A stretch of 64,000 nt of DNA from Candidatus Mediterraneibacter merdipullorum (GCA_019117125.1 DXAL01000048.1:16745-80744), one strand, 5' to 3'; counted from the first letter of the stretch, positions 7,429 through 16,641 are shown. Numbers and translations are program-made. Notes: generated by a model not told the origin, from the sequence alone.

Positions 7429-8361
7429 ATGCAGACAGAACCGGACGGAGAGGGTGGAATGGATGACAGGCAGAACCGGATGGAGAGGATGGAACGGATG
7501 ACAGAGAAGGAAAACTGGATAATCGAAGCGCGGGATGTCTCTTTTTCCTATGAAGGGGATGACAAAAAAGCGCTGGACCATATCAGCCTGAAGATACGAA
7601 AGGGGAGCCGCGTGGCTTTCATGGGCGGGAACGGCTCCGGGAAGTCGACGTTCTTCCTCTGCCTCAACGGGATACACAGACCGGATTCGGGCACGATATC
7701 TATTGATGGAAAGCCTGTCCGGTATCAGAGAAAGGGGCTGCTGGATGTGAGGAGGAAAGTGGGCATCGTTTTCCAGGAGCCGGACGACCAGCTCTTTTCC
7801 GCAAGCGTCTACGAGGAGATATCCTTCGGGGTGCAAAACCTGGGCGTGGATGAAGCGCGGGCAAAGCAGGAAGTGGAGCGGGTGATAGAGGAACTCGATA
7901 TCGCGCCCTTCCAGGACCGCCCGGTACACGCATTGAGCGGCGGGCAGAAGAAGCAGGTCGCCATCGCGGACATCCTGGTCATGCATCCGGAAGTGATGAT
8001 ACTGGATGAGCCGGCATCAGCCCTGGACCCCGTGCACACGCGGAAGGTGCGGGGAATCGTGGACCGGCTGGCAGACCAGGGCATCACGGTGCTGATGGCG
8101 ACCCATGACATCGACTACGCCTATGCCTGGTCGGATGAAATCGTGCTCCTGCATGAGGGGAAAGTCCTCCGGCAGGGAACGCCCGATATTGTATGTGCTG
8201 ACAGGGAGGCGTTAAAGCAGGCGGGGATGGAGGCGCCGACTGTGCTCAGAATGTACGGATGCCTCCGGGAAAAAGGCCTCTTTGCAGACGGGAGCGCCGC
8301 ACCGCGGAGCATGGAAGGGCTCCTCCGTCTGCTGGAACAGACAGAGAACAGGAAAGGATGA
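7429..8361 (+). CDS. cbiO: Cobalt ECF transporter ATPase CbiO
   Basis: ATP-binding subunit of the cobalt importer. Walker A GGNGSGKST, Q-loop VFQEPDDQLF, signature LSGGQKKQVAIA, Walker B VMILDEPASALDP and switch His in MATHDID are all intact; the C-terminal extension is typical of ECF A-subunits. The start is ambiguous: ATG 7429 (after AAGGAA), 7459 (after GGAG) and 7498 all give plausible openings, and the first 23-33 residues (Met, Glu, Arg, Asp rich) are low in complexity and not part of the ABC fold. The stop is 6 bases before cbiK. Confidence 0.93.
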   Translation: MQTEPDGEGGMDDRQNRMERMERMTEKENWIIEARDVSFSYEGDDKKALDHISLKIRKGSRVAFMGGNGSGKSTFFLCLNGIHRPDSGTISIDGKPVRYQRKGLLDVRRKVGIVFQEPDDQLFSASVYEEISFGVQNLGVDEARAKQEVERVIEELDIAPFQDRPVHALSGGQKKQVAIADILVMHPEVMILDEPASALDPVHTRKVRGIVDRLADQGITVLMATHDIDYAYAWSDEIVLLHEGKVLRQGTPDIVCADREALKQAGMEAPTVLRMYGCLREKGLFADGSAAPRSMEGLLRLLEQTENRKG

Positions 8362-8367
8362 GAGAAG

Positions 8368-9138
8368 ATGGAAAAAGGAATCCTGGCAGTCAGCTTTGGG
8401 ACAAGTTATGTGGACACACTGGATAAGACCATTGCGGTAATCGAGAAGGAGATTGCCGCCCGGTTCCCGGAATGGGGCGTATACCGAGCATTTACGAGCC
8501 GGATGATCGTGCGCAGGCTGAAGCAGACAAAAGGCATCCATGTGGATACAGTGGAAGAGGCGTTAAAGCGGATGGCGGATGACGGCATCCGGGAGGTCGT
8601 CGTGCAGCCCACCCATATCATCAACGGCATTGAAAACGACCGGATGATGGAAGCTCTGATGGAGCATATGCCGCTGTTTGAGCGGATACGGGTGGGCAAG
8701 CCGCTTCTGAGCAGTGTGGACGATTACAAGAAAGCAATCCACGCAGTGATGTCGGAAATCCGCCTGGAGGACGCCGAGATGCTGGTCCTGATGGGGCACG
8801 GGACGGAGCACCATGCCAACGCCGCATACCCGACGCTGGAGTATACCTTCCATGCGCTGGGATACAGTCAGGTGCTGGTAGGGACGGTGGAGAGCTTCCC
8901 GGAACTGAAAAATGTGATGGCGAAACTGGAAATCGCAGGGAAGAAAAAAGTGGCGCTCATGCCCTTTATGCTCGTGGCAGGGGACCATGCCAGAAACGAT
9001 ATGGCGGGAGAGGAAGATTCCTGGAAATCCGAACTGGAATCCGAAGGATATGAGGTGCGCGTCATCATGAAAGGACTGGGGGAATTCGAGGGGATACGGA
9101 ACCTGTTCCTGGAGCACATCGAAGACGCGATGGAGTAG
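8368..9138 (+). CDS. cbiK: Sirohydrochlorin cobaltochelatase CbiK
   Basis: Inserts Co2+ into sirohydrochlorin, the committed step of the anaerobic (early cobalt insertion) cobalamin route. 256 residues. Opens with KGILAVSFGTSYVDTLDKTI, the CbiK N-terminal strand. Candidate metal ligands and catalytic residues lie in VQPTHIINGIEND, LMGHGTEHHANAAYP and MLVAGDHARNDM. No signal peptide, so a cytoplasmic form. It follows the cobalt transporter directly, so cobalt import and use are co-expressed. Its last 19 bases including the stop are duplicated downstream. Confidence 0.94.
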   Translation: MEKGILAVSFGTSYVDTLDKTIAVIEKEIAARFPEWGVYRAFTSRMIVRRLKQTKGIHVDTVEEALKRMADDGIREVVVQPTHIINGIENDRMMEALMEHMPLFERIRVGKPLLSSVDDYKKAIHAVMSEIRLEDAEMLVLMGHGTEHHANAAYPTLEYTFHALGYSQVLVGTVESFPELKNVMAKLEIAGKKKVALMPFMLVAGDHARNDMAGEEDSWKSELESEGYEVRVIMKGLGEFEGIRNLFLEHIEDAME

Positions 9139-9157
9139 CGAAGACACAATGGAGTAG
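9120..9157 (+). repeat. 19-bp tandem duplication spanning the cbiK stop
   Basis: CGAAGACGCGATGGAGTAG is followed at once by CGAAGACACAATGGAGTAG (17 of 19 identical). The first copy contains the cbiK stop; the second ends just before the cbiD ribosome binding site. Confidence 0.95.
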
Positions 9158-9162
9158 GAGAC

Positions 9163-10383
9163 ATGGGAGATAACAGGGAAATCGGGACGACCCGCTCCGG
9201 GCTGCGCCTTGGATGGACCACCGGGAGCTGTGCCGCGGGAGCGGCGAAAGCGGCCGCCCGGATGCTGTTTGCCGGAGAGAGCGTGGAACAGGTCTGCCTG
9301 ACGACGCCCAAAGGCATCCGGCTCACTCTGGACGTGGAAGAAATCAGCAGACATTCTGACCGGGTCCGGTGCGCAGTGCGCAAATACAGCGGCGACGACC
9401 CGGATGTGACGGACGGGATGGCAGTGTACGCATGCGTGGAGCGCGTACCGGACATGCCGGAGGAAGGACCGGCGCCGGACCGGGCATTTCTGGAAATTCC
9501 GGAGAAGGAAAGCCCTCATGGCAGGCTTCGCATCATCCTGGACGGCGGATGCGGCGTGGGCCGTGTGAGGAAGAGAGGACTGGAGCAGAAGGTCGGACAG
9601 CCGGCAATCAACCGGGTGCCCCGCAGGATGATTACCGAAGAGGTGGCGCAGATATGCCGGCAATACGGATACAGCGGCACGATAAAGGTGACCGTCTCCA
9701 TCCCGGGAGGGGAGGAGACGGCGAAACGGACGTTCAACCCCAGGCTCGGCATCGAAGGAGGGCTGTCGGTGCTGGGCACATCCGGCATCGTGGAGCCTAT
9801 GAGCGAGAAGGCGCTGACAGACACCATCTGGCTGGAAATGAAGATGCTGCGGGGGAACGGTTACAGGTCCTGCTATGCGGTGCCGGGCAATTACGGGATG
9901 GATTTTCTCAGAGAGAGTCTGGGGCTTTCCCCGGAACTGGCGGTCACCTGCAGCAATTACGTGGGCGAGACCATTGATGACGGAGTCCTGCTCGGGATGA
10001 AAAGCATCCTCCTGGTGGGACATGTGGGGAAATTCATCAAGCTGGCGGCAGGCGTGATGGATACCCATTCCAGGCAGGCGGACTGCCGGATGGAAATCTT
10101 TGCAGCCCACGCCGCCATGGCAGGTGCGGATGCAGGGACAGCGCGCGCTCTCATGTCCTGCATCAATACGGCGCAGGCAGTCCGCATCTTAAAGGAGAAC
10201 AATCTTTTGGAGACCGTCATGGAGTCCGTGATGGAACGCATTGCATTTTATCTGCACCAGCGCGGCGGAGAAGGGATGCGCGTGGAAGCCATCGTCTTTT
10301 CGGAAGAGGAGGGAATCCTCGGACAGACGGCGCGTGCGGGAGAACTCCTGGAGATGACAGAAGGGCAGAAGAACGGAGGATGA
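9163..10383 (+). CDS. cbiD: Cobalt-precorrin-5B (C1)-methyltransferase CbiD
   Basis: SAM-dependent C1 methylation in the anaerobic corrin pathway. 406 residues, a typical length. Conserved CbiD features: LRLGWTTGSCAAGAAKAA at the N-terminus, KYSGDDPDVTDG, GGCGVGRVRKRGL and VGHVGKFIKLAAGVMDTHS. It is not related to the other CbiL/F/H/E methyltransferases. It lies between cbiK and cbiL in the operon with 24- and 7-base gaps. No frameshift or missing block seen. Confidence 0.95.
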   Translation: MGDNREIGTTRSGLRLGWTTGSCAAGAAKAAARMLFAGESVEQVCLTTPKGIRLTLDVEEISRHSDRVRCAVRKYSGDDPDVTDGMAVYACVERVPDMPEEGPAPDRAFLEIPEKESPHGRLRIILDGGCGVGRVRKRGLEQKVGQPAINRVPRRMITEEVAQICRQYGYSGTIKVTVSIPGGEETAKRTFNPRLGIEGGLSVLGTSGIVEPMSEKALTDTIWLEMKMLRGNGYRSCYAVPGNYGMDFLRESLGLSPELAVTCSNYVGETIDDGVLLGMKSILLVGHVGKFIKLAAGVMDTHSRQADCRMEIFAAHAAMAGADAGTARALMSCINTAQAVRILKENNLLETVMESVMERIAFYLHQRGGEGMRVEAIVFSEEEGILGQTARAGELLEMTEGQKNGG

Positions 10384-10390
10384 AAGACAG

Positions 10391-11182
10391 ATGAACGGGA
10401 CATTTACAGGAGCAGGAGTGGGACCGGGCGACCCGGAGCTGATGACATTTAAGGCGGCGCGCGCCATCCGGGAGTGCGATGCAGTCGCCATACCGGTATC
10501 GGACAAAAGGCTGACCCGGCCGGTCTTTGAGGCAGTGCGGCAGGAACGGAACGATGACAGCGCATCCGAAGCGTGCAGAGCATATCTGGAAAAATGCGTG
10601 GCCTATCAGATTGCGGCGGGAGCAGTCCCGGAAATCCGGATGAAAGACCGGCTCTACCTGCCCATGCCGATGGTCAAAGAAAAAGACCGGTTAAAGAAGA
10701 TACACGACAGAGATGCAGATGCAGTGGAAGAGCTGCTGGAGAGCGGGAAGGATGTGGTCTTCCTGACACTGGGAGACCCTTCGGTGTATTCCACATGCAT
10801 GTATGTGCACAGGCGGCTGAAAGCGCGCGGATACCGGACGGGACTCATTCCGGGCGTGCCGTCGTTCTGTGCGGCTGCCGCGCGGCTGGATATCCCGCTG
10901 GTGGAGAACCGGCAGGAGCTCCATCTGCTCCCTGCATCCTATGAGATTGAAGAGAGCCTGCGGCTTCCGGGGACAAAGGTCCTGATGAAAGCAGGCAGGA
11001 AAATGGCGGATGTAAAGCGCATCTTAAAGGAGAGCGGCATGCAGGCGGCAATGGTGGAGAACTGCGGCATGGAGAAGGAGCAACTCTTTTTCTCCACAGA
11101 GGAGATACCGGAGGAGGCGGGATATTATTCCCTTCTCGTTGTAAAAGAAGAAAAGACAGAAAAAGGGAGGACAGGAGCATGA
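10391..11182 (+). CDS. cbiL: Cobalt-precorrin-2 C20-methyltransferase CbiL
   Basis: Tetrapyrrole methylase that adds the C20 methyl group to cobalt-factor II/precorrin-2. 263 residues. N-terminal GAGVGPGDPELMTFKAARAI is the SAM-binding P-loop of the class; VVFLTLGDPSVYSTCMYVHR and GVPSFCAAAARLDIPL are the middle motifs. The C-terminal part fits CbiL/CobI rather than the other methylases. The start at 10391 lies 7 bases after the cbiD stop, and the 3' end overlaps cbiF by the four bases ATGA. Confidence 0.93.
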   Translation: MNGTFTGAGVGPGDPELMTFKAARAIRECDAVAIPVSDKRLTRPVFEAVRQERNDDSASEACRAYLEKCVAYQIAAGAVPEIRMKDRLYLPMPMVKEKDRLKKIHDRDADAVEELLESGKDVVFLTLGDPSVYSTCMYVHRRLKARGYRTGLIPGVPSFCAAAARLDIPLVENRQELHLLPASYEIEESLRLPGTKVLMKAGRKMADVKRILKESGMQAAMVENCGMEKEQLFFSTEEIPEEAGYYSLLVVKEEKTEKGRTGA

Positions 11183-11928
11183 TTACATTTGTAGGGGCAG
11201 GACCGGGGGCGGAAGACCTGATTACAGTCCGGGGACAGCGCCTTCTTGGAAATGCCGACATCGTCATCTATGCGGGCTCCCTTGTGAGTCCGGCGCTTCT
11301 GTCCTGGTGCCGCACAGACTGCGCCGTCTACAACAGCGCTGAGATGACGCTGGAAGAAGTGCTGGAAGTGATGACAAAAGGAGCCCGGGAAGGCAAAGAA
11401 GTGGTCCGGCTCCACACAGGCGACCCCTGTCTTTACGGAGCCATCCGGGAGCAGATGGACGCACTGGAACAGGAGCACATCCCCTATGAAGTGTGTCCGG
11501 GCGTCAGTTCTTTTTGCGGAGCGGCGGCAGCTCTGGGCGCAGAATATACCCTGCCGGGCGTCTCCCAGTCCGTGGTGATTACCAGGCTGGCAGGGCGCAC
11601 GCCGGTGCCGGAGCGGGAGTCTGTCCGGAGTTTTGCCGCGCATCAGGCGACGATGGTCGTCTTTTTGAGTACCGGGATGCTCGGCAGACTCTCGGAAGAG
11701 CTCATTGCCGGAGGCTATGCAGCGGACACGCCGGCGGCAGTGGTCTACAAAGCCACCTGGCCGGAAGAGAAAGTGCTCCGGTGTACGGTGGGGACGCTGG
11801 AAGAGACGGCAGAGCGGGAGCATGTGACGAAGACGGCGCTCATTGTCGTGGGAAATATACTGGAAGGGGAGTATGAGCGCTCGAAACTGTACGACCCGTC
11901 ATTTACCACAGGATTCAGAAAGGCGTGA
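11179..11928 (+). CDS. cbiF: Cobalt-precorrin-4 C11-methyltransferase CbiF
   Basis: Adds the C11 methyl group. 249 residues. Recognised by FVGAGPGAEDLITVRGQRLL, IVIYAGSLVSPALL and VVRLHTGDPCLYGAIREQMD, then GVSSFCGAAAALGAEYTLPG, which is diagnostic for CbiF/CobM. Its start overlaps cbiL by ATGA, implying translational coupling. Confidence 0.94.
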   Translation: MITFVGAGPGAEDLITVRGQRLLGNADIVIYAGSLVSPALLSWCRTDCAVYNSAEMTLEEVLEVMTKGAREGKEVVRLHTGDPCLYGAIREQMDALEQEHIPYEVCPGVSSFCGAAAALGAEYTLPGVSQSVVITRLAGRTPVPERESVRSFAAHQATMVVFLSTGMLGRLSEELIAGGYAADTPAAVVYKATWPEEKVLRCTVGTLEETAEREHVTKTALIVVGNILEGEYERSKLYDPSFTTGFRKA

Positions 11929-11936
11929 AACTTTTT

Positions 11937-12674
11937 ATGGAACACGGAAAGATTTATGTGACCGGCCTCGGTCCGGGAGCAGCGGAGCAGATGACGTTCC
12001 AGGCAGGGAATGTCCTGGAGAAATGCAGCGTGATTATCGGTTATACCGTGTATATCGACCTGATACGGGAAGCGTATCCGGATAAAGTATTCCTGAGCAC
12101 GCCCATGCGCAGGGAAGCGGAGCGCTGCCGCATGGCATTTGAAGAGGCGGCGAAGGGGAAGAACGTCGCCATGGTGTGCAGCGGAGATGCCGGAATCTAC
12201 GGCATGGCGGGGCTGATTTATGAAATCGGCAGGGATTATCCGGAGGTAGGCATCGAAGTCGTGCCTGGCATCACGGCGGCGTCCGGCGGTGCGGCTGTCC
12301 TGGGCGCCCCTCTGATGCATGACTTTGCGGTTATCAGCCTGAGCGACCTTCTTACGCCCTGGGAGACTATTGAACGGAGGCTGCGTGCTGCGGCGGAAGC
12401 GGATTTCGTTATCTGCCTGTACAATCCATCCAGCAAAAAGAGGGCGGACTATCTCCGGAGAGCCTGCGCTCTTATCCTTCAGTACCGGAGCGGTAAGACT
12501 GTGTGCGGGACAGTCCGCAACATCGGCAGAGAGGGGGAATCCTGCAGGATACTTTCCCTGGAGGAGCTCATGGATACTCCGGTCGATATGTTTACGACGG
12601 TATATATCGGAAATTCCAATACCATGGAGCTGCGCGGCAGGATGGTGACGCCGAGAGGATACCGGGATGTGTGA
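11937..12674 (+). CDS. cbiH: Precorrin-3B C17-methyltransferase CbiH
   Basis: Ring-contracting C17 methyltransferase of the cobalt pathway. 245 residues from ATG 11937; GTG 11925 overlapping the cbiF stop is an alternative start. Motifs: YVTGLGPGAAEQMTF, GYTVYIDLI (the CbiH/CobJ-specific block), VCSGDAGIYGMAGL, GITAASGGAAVLGAPLMHDF and ICLYNPSSKKR. No C-terminal CbiG or other domain is fused. The stop lies in the first unit of a triple 28-bp repeat that runs into cbiET. Confidence 0.93.
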   Translation: MEHGKIYVTGLGPGAAEQMTFQAGNVLEKCSVIIGYTVYIDLIREAYPDKVFLSTPMRREAERCRMAFEEAAKGKNVAMVCSGDAGIYGMAGLIYEIGRDYPEVGIEVVPGITAASGGAAVLGAPLMHDFAVISLSDLLTPWETIERRLRAAAEADFVICLYNPSSKKRADYLRRACALILQYRSGKTVCGTVRNIGREGESCRILSLEELMDTPVDMFTTVYIGNSNTMELRGRMVTPRGYRDV

Positions 12675-12748
12675 AGACAGAAGGGAAGAGCAGGATGTGT
12701 GAAGACAGGAGGGAAAAGCAGGATGTGTGAGGACGGACGGAAGAGCAT
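12666..12748 (+). repeat. Three imperfect 28-bp tandem repeats between cbiH and cbiET
   Basis: Units at 12666-12693, 12694-12721 and 12722-12748 each begin GATGTGTGA and carry a purine-rich GGAGGG/GAAGGG-like stretch. The first unit contains the cbiH stop and the third the likely cbiET ATG, so the duplication moved stop, ribosome-binding sequence and start apart. Confidence 0.92.
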
Positions 12749-14039
12749 GAGGTGTGGAGACACACAGGGAAACAAAGCGCAGACAGGCGGGGAGTCCCGG
12801 AAAATCTTCCTCGTCGGCATCGGTCCGGGAGCAGCAGGGACTATGACGGCGGAAGCGCTGGACGCGGTGAGGGGAAGCGACTGCCTCATCGGCGCACAGC
12901 GGATGCTGGAGGCGGCCGGCTCAGAGAGAGCGGAGGGAACGCCCGTTTTCTGCGAGTACCGTGCGGACGGCATCCTCTCTTATCTCCGGGAGCATCCCCA
13001 GTTCCGCTCTGTGGCGGTGCTGCTCTCCGGTGACGGGGGATTCTACAGCGGGGCGAAGAAGCTGGAGGACCTTCTGGCGGAAGAGGCAGACCGGTACGAA
13101 GTGCAGAGGATACCGGGGATATCATCCATCGCCTGCCTGGCGGCGCGCCTGGGGACGTCGTGGGAGGACGGCGCAGTTGTCAGCCTCCACGGACAGGAGG
13201 GGAATTTTATCCAGACGATTGACCGGAACAAAAAGACCTTTCTCCTTCTGGGCGGTGCAGGCGCAGGGGAGCGGATGCTGAGGCGTCTGACAGAGTACGG
13301 GATGGACCATGTGACGGTCTGCATCGGCCGCAGGCTCAGCTATCCCGATGAATGCATCCGGTGCGGGCATCCGGGGGAGCTTTCTAAAGCGGATGCGGAC
13401 GGACTGTGCGTGGTGATGGTCCTGAACCCGCGCCCCAATCCGGCGGCAGGCTGTCATATCCGGGATGAGGCATTTCTCCGAGGAAACGTGCCTATGACCA
13501 AGGAGGAAGTGCGGGCGGTGAGCCTGGCGAAACTGGAGCTTACGCAGGACGCGGTGGTCTATGACATCGGCGCGGGCACCGGCTCGGTATCAGTGGAAGC
13601 AGCAGGATGCAGGGACAGTATCCGGGTGTACGCAGTGGAAAAAAAAGCGGAAGCCGTGGAGCTTTTGAAGCAGAACCGGAGAAGATTCCGGGCGGACGGC
13701 ATCTGCATCGTGGAAGGAGAAGCGCCCGGAGCGCTGGAATCCCTGGAAGCGCCGACCCATGTGTTCATCGGCGGCAGCTCGGGGAACCTCCGGGAAATCT
13801 TAAGCATTGTACTTGAAAAGAATCCGGATGTGCGCATTGTCATCAACGCCATCTCTCTGGAGACGCTGGAAGAAGCTGTGAGCGCGGCGAAAGAGGGACT
13901 CTTAAGGGACGTTCAGGTCACGCAGGTCGCGGCGGCGCGTTCCCGGGAGCTTGGAAGGTATCACATGATGACCGGACTGAATCCGGTGTTCATCATCTCC
14001 GCGGGAGGGAAGGAACAACCCGCAGGAGAAAAAGAGTAA
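12723..14039 (+). CDS. cbiET: Fused cobalt-precorrin-7 C5- and C15-methyltransferase/decarboxylase CbiET
   Basis: Bifunctional enzyme. The N-terminal CbiE domain (about residues 20-230) has the tetrapyrrole methylase motifs FLVGIGPGAAGTMTAEAL, LLSGDGGFYSGAKKLED and GISSIACLAARLG. The C-terminal CbiT domain (about 240-425) is a class I SAM methyltransferase with YDIGAGTGSVSVEAA and VFIGGSSGNLREIL, which performs C15 methylation and C12 decarboxylation. 438 residues from ATG 12723, chosen because GGAGGG lies 9 bases upstream; the first 20 residues are poorly conserved. Equivalent to aerobic CobL. Confidence 0.93.
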   Translation: MCEDGRKSMRCGDTQGNKAQTGGESRKIFLVGIGPGAAGTMTAEALDAVRGSDCLIGAQRMLEAAGSERAEGTPVFCEYRADGILSYLREHPQFRSVAVLLSGDGGFYSGAKKLEDLLAEEADRYEVQRIPGISSIACLAARLGTSWEDGAVVSLHGQEGNFIQTIDRNKKTFLLLGGAGAGERMLRRLTEYGMDHVTVCIGRRLSYPDECIRCGHPGELSKADADGLCVVMVLNPRPNPAAGCHIRDEAFLRGNVPMTKEEVRAVSLAKLELTQDAVVYDIGAGTGSVSVEAAGCRDSIRVYAVEKKAEAVELLKQNRRRFRADGICIVEGEAPGALESLEAPTHVFIGGSSGNLREILSIVLEKNPDVRIVINAISLETLEEAVSAAKEGLLRDVQVTQVAAARSRELGRYHMMTGLNPVFIISAGGKEQPAGEKE

Positions 14040-14087
14040 TCCGCAGAAGAAGAAAACAATCTGCGGGAGGAAAGGAGCAGAGGCAGG

Positions 14088-15548
14088 ATGCAGATTCCCA
14101 GGATACTGGTCGCCGCCCCGGCAAGCGGCAGCGGGAAAACAGCGGTTTCCTGTGCGCTGATGCAGGCGTTCCAGGAGAGAGGACTGTGTGTGCGCGCGTG
14201 CAAATGCGGTCCGGACTATATCGACCCCATGTTCCACCAGACAGTGCTCGGGGTGGACTCGCGAAATCTGGACCTTTTTTTCTGCAGCAGGGACGGGCTC
14301 AGAAACGAGCTGCTCCTGCACGGAGAAGGGGCGGACCTTCTTGTGACAGAAGGGGTGATGGGCTATTACGACGGGCGCGCCATGGATACGGATGCGGGAA
14401 GCTCTTATGATGTGGCGACGGCGCTTGATATGCCGGTCATTCTCGTGATAAACTGCCGGGGCGCGGCGCTCTCCCTTGCGGCGCAGGTGCTGGGGATGAT
14501 AGGGTTCCGCCCGGACAGCAATATCCGTGGCATCCTGCTGAACCGGGTGTCAGGGATGCTGTATTCGAGACTGAAAACAATGCTCGTGCAGGAGCTGAAA
14601 AAGGAAGGATTCGACCTCCCTGTCCTGGGCTATATCCCGGAGGATGACGCCTTTTGTATCGAGAGCAGGCATCTTGGCCTGGTGACGCCCCGGGAGCTGG
14701 AAGGACTGGAGGCGCGCATCGGAAGAGGCGCCCGCATCCTGTCGGAAACGGTGGACCTTGATGCAATCCTCTCCATCGCCCGGTCCGCGCCGGAGCTGAC
14801 CGGCAGAGAGAAAACCAGCGGCAGCGGGATATCTGCCGGCAGAGCATGGAATGACAGTCCCGGTGGCGGGGGCGGACCTGTGCGCATCGGAATTGCAAGG
14901 GATGAAGCATTTTGCTTCTACTATAAGGCGAACCTGGAACTATTGGAAAAGGCGGGCTGCAGGCTCATCCCGTTCAGCCCCCTCCATGACCGGGAACTTC
15001 CGAAGGGACTCTGCGGACTGCTGTTTGGAGGAGGCTATCCGGAGCTTCACGCCCCGGAGCTGTCCGGGAACCGGCAGCTCAGAGAAGAGATACGCAGACA
15101 GGTCCTGGAGCGTGGGATGCCCTGCATCGCGGAGTGCGGAGGCTTTATGTATCTCCAGGAAGAGATTGCCGACCGGGAGGGGAAACGGTATCCTGCTGTG
15201 GGCGCGGTACCGGGCGCAGCCTGTCCTGCAGGAAAACTCAAACGGTTCGGATATGTAAATATTTCAGTTGCTAAAAAAAGTAATAAATATCTAAAGAAAG
15301 AAGAAACAATAAAGGGACACGAATTTCACTACTGGGACAGCACGGACTGCGGAGACGACTGTAGGGCTCAGAAACCGGATGGAAAGAGGTCCTGGAACTG
15401 CATCCATGCGCGAGGGAATCTCTTCGCAGGATATCCCCATCTGTATCTGCCGTCCCTGCCGGAATTCGCCCGGCGGTTCGCAGACACGTGCCGGGAATGG
15501 AAGGCAGGAAGAGGAAACGGAGGAAGAATGTATGAGCGGGGAATTTGA
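14088..15548 (+). CDS. cbiA: Cobyrinic acid a,c-diamide synthase CbiA
   Basis: ATP- and glutamine-dependent amidation of the a and c carboxylates of cobyrinic acid. 486 residues. The N-terminal dethiobiotin-synthetase-like domain has P-loop APASGSGKTAVSC and CGPDYIDPMFH; the C-terminal triad glutamine amidotransferase has GGGYPELHAPEL, nucleophile Cys in IAECGGFMYL and His near AGYPHLYLPS. Base use is odd at about 15250-15315: a Lys/Asn-rich stretch (VAKKSNKYLKKEETIKG) is coded by AT-rich codons in an otherwise GC-rich gene, just before the conserved GHEFHYWDS. The 3' end overlaps cobT by 17 bases. Confidence 0.94.
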   Translation: MQIPRILVAAPASGSGKTAVSCALMQAFQERGLCVRACKCGPDYIDPMFHQTVLGVDSRNLDLFFCSRDGLRNELLLHGEGADLLVTEGVMGYYDGRAMDTDAGSSYDVATALDMPVILVINCRGAALSLAAQVLGMIGFRPDSNIRGILLNRVSGMLYSRLKTMLVQELKKEGFDLPVLGYIPEDDAFCIESRHLGLVTPRELEGLEARIGRGARILSETVDLDAILSIARSAPELTGREKTSGSGISAGRAWNDSPGGGGGPVRIGIARDEAFCFYYKANLELLEKAGCRLIPFSPLHDRELPKGLCGLLFGGGYPELHAPELSGNRQLREEIRRQVLERGMPCIAECGGFMYLQEEIADREGKRYPAVGAVPGAACPAGKLKRFGYVNISVAKKSNKYLKKEETIKGHEFHYWDSTDCGDDCRAQKPDGKRSWNCIHARGNLFAGYPHLYLPSLPEFARRFADTCREWKAGRGNGGRMYERGI

Positions 15549-16608
15549 AAAGGAACTGCAGCAGCTGACGAGCCGAATCCGTCCGGCTGACCAGGCTTCC
15601 ATGGAGGCGGCGCGGGCACATTGGAAGACCGTGGGAAAGCCCCTGAACAGCCTGGGCAAACTGGAAGATGCGGTGACGCGCATGGCGGGGATACAGAGGA
15701 CGCCGGATGTCCGGCTGAACAAAAAAGTCCTCGTCATCATGTGTGCGGACAACGGGGTAGTCGCGGAGGGGGTTACCCAGAGCGGGCAGGAAGTGACCGC
15801 TATTGTTGCCGGGAACTTTACCCGGCGCGCCACCAGCGTCTGCCTGATGGCAGAAATTGCGGGCGCGGAACTTTTTCCGGTGGATATCGGGATGGCAGTG
15901 GATGTGCCGGAAGTGACCAGACCGGAATACAAAGTGATGGCGGGGACAAAGGACATGCTCCTTGAACCTGCCATGACAAGAGAGCAGGCGGCGCAGGCTG
16001 TAGTGACCGGGATACATATCGCGCAGAAGCTGGCGGCGGACGGATGCAGCCTGATTGCCACGGGCGAGATGGGCATCGGCAACACGACGACCAGCAGCGC
16101 TGTGGCATCGGTGCTCCTTGGACGCAGCGCAGAGGAAGTGACCGGACGCGGGGCAGGGCTGAGCCTGACCGGACTGGAACGAAAGGTCGATGTGATACGG
16201 CAGGCGTGCCTCCTGCACCGTCCGGACCCCGGGGACATCCTGGACGTTCTGTCCAAAGTGGGAGGACTGGACATCGCCGGGCTGGCGGGCGTATTCCTGG
16301 GCGGGGCGCTGTGCCGCATCCCGGTAGTCATCGACGGATTTATCTCGTCGGCAGCGGCGCTCTGCGCGGCGCGGATGTGTCCCGCTGCCTTGGACAGCAT
16401 GATTCCTTCCCACTGTTCCGGAGAGCCGGCAGGGCAGATGGTCCTGGATGCGCTGGGACTCTCGCCCTTTCTCGACTGCCGCATGTCGCTCGGCGAAGGA
16501 AGCGGTGCGGTAGCGGTCCTGCCGCTGCTTGAGATGGGACTGGCTGTGTACCGGGAGATGAGCACCTTTGAAGAAATCCATGTGGAACAGTATGAGGAAT
16601 TTGACTAG
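15532..16608 (+). CDS. cobT: Nicotinate-nucleotide--dimethylbenzimidazole phosphoribosyltransferase CobT
   Basis: Makes alpha-ribazole phosphate from a benzimidazole base and NaMN for the cobalamin lower ligand. 358 residues from ATG 15532, with GGAGGA 7 bases upstream inside the end of cbiA. Motifs: NSLGKLEDAVTRMAGIQ, VIMCADNGVVAEGV, ATGEMGIGNTTTSSAV and the C-terminal LGEGSGAVAVLPLLEMGL with the catalytic Glu. Longer in-frame starts would lie deep inside cbiA and are rejected. Confidence 0.95.
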   Translation: MSGEFEKELQQLTSRIRPADQASMEAARAHWKTVGKPLNSLGKLEDAVTRMAGIQRTPDVRLNKKVLVIMCADNGVVAEGVTQSGQEVTAIVAGNFTRRATSVCLMAEIAGAELFPVDIGMAVDVPEVTRPEYKVMAGTKDMLLEPAMTREQAAQAVVTGIHIAQKLAADGCSLIATGEMGIGNTTTSSAVASVLLGRSAEEVTGRGAGLSLTGLERKVDVIRQACLLHRPDPGDILDVLSKVGGLDIAGLAGVFLGGALCRIPVVIDGFISSAAALCAARMCPAALDSMIPSHCSGEPAGQMVLDALGLSPFLDCRMSLGEGSGAVAVLPLLEMGLAVYREMSTFEEIHVEQYEEFD

Positions 16609-16641
16609 CGTCAGTGCAGAACAGAAAGAGAGTGATATGAT

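Noticed and set aside
8563..10110. Long open frame on the minus strand (over 500 codons) opposite cbiK-cbiD
   Set aside because: Antisense to two clearly identified genes; its Cys/His/Arg-rich translation is typical of the reverse of GC-rich codons and it has no ribosome binding site or family motif.
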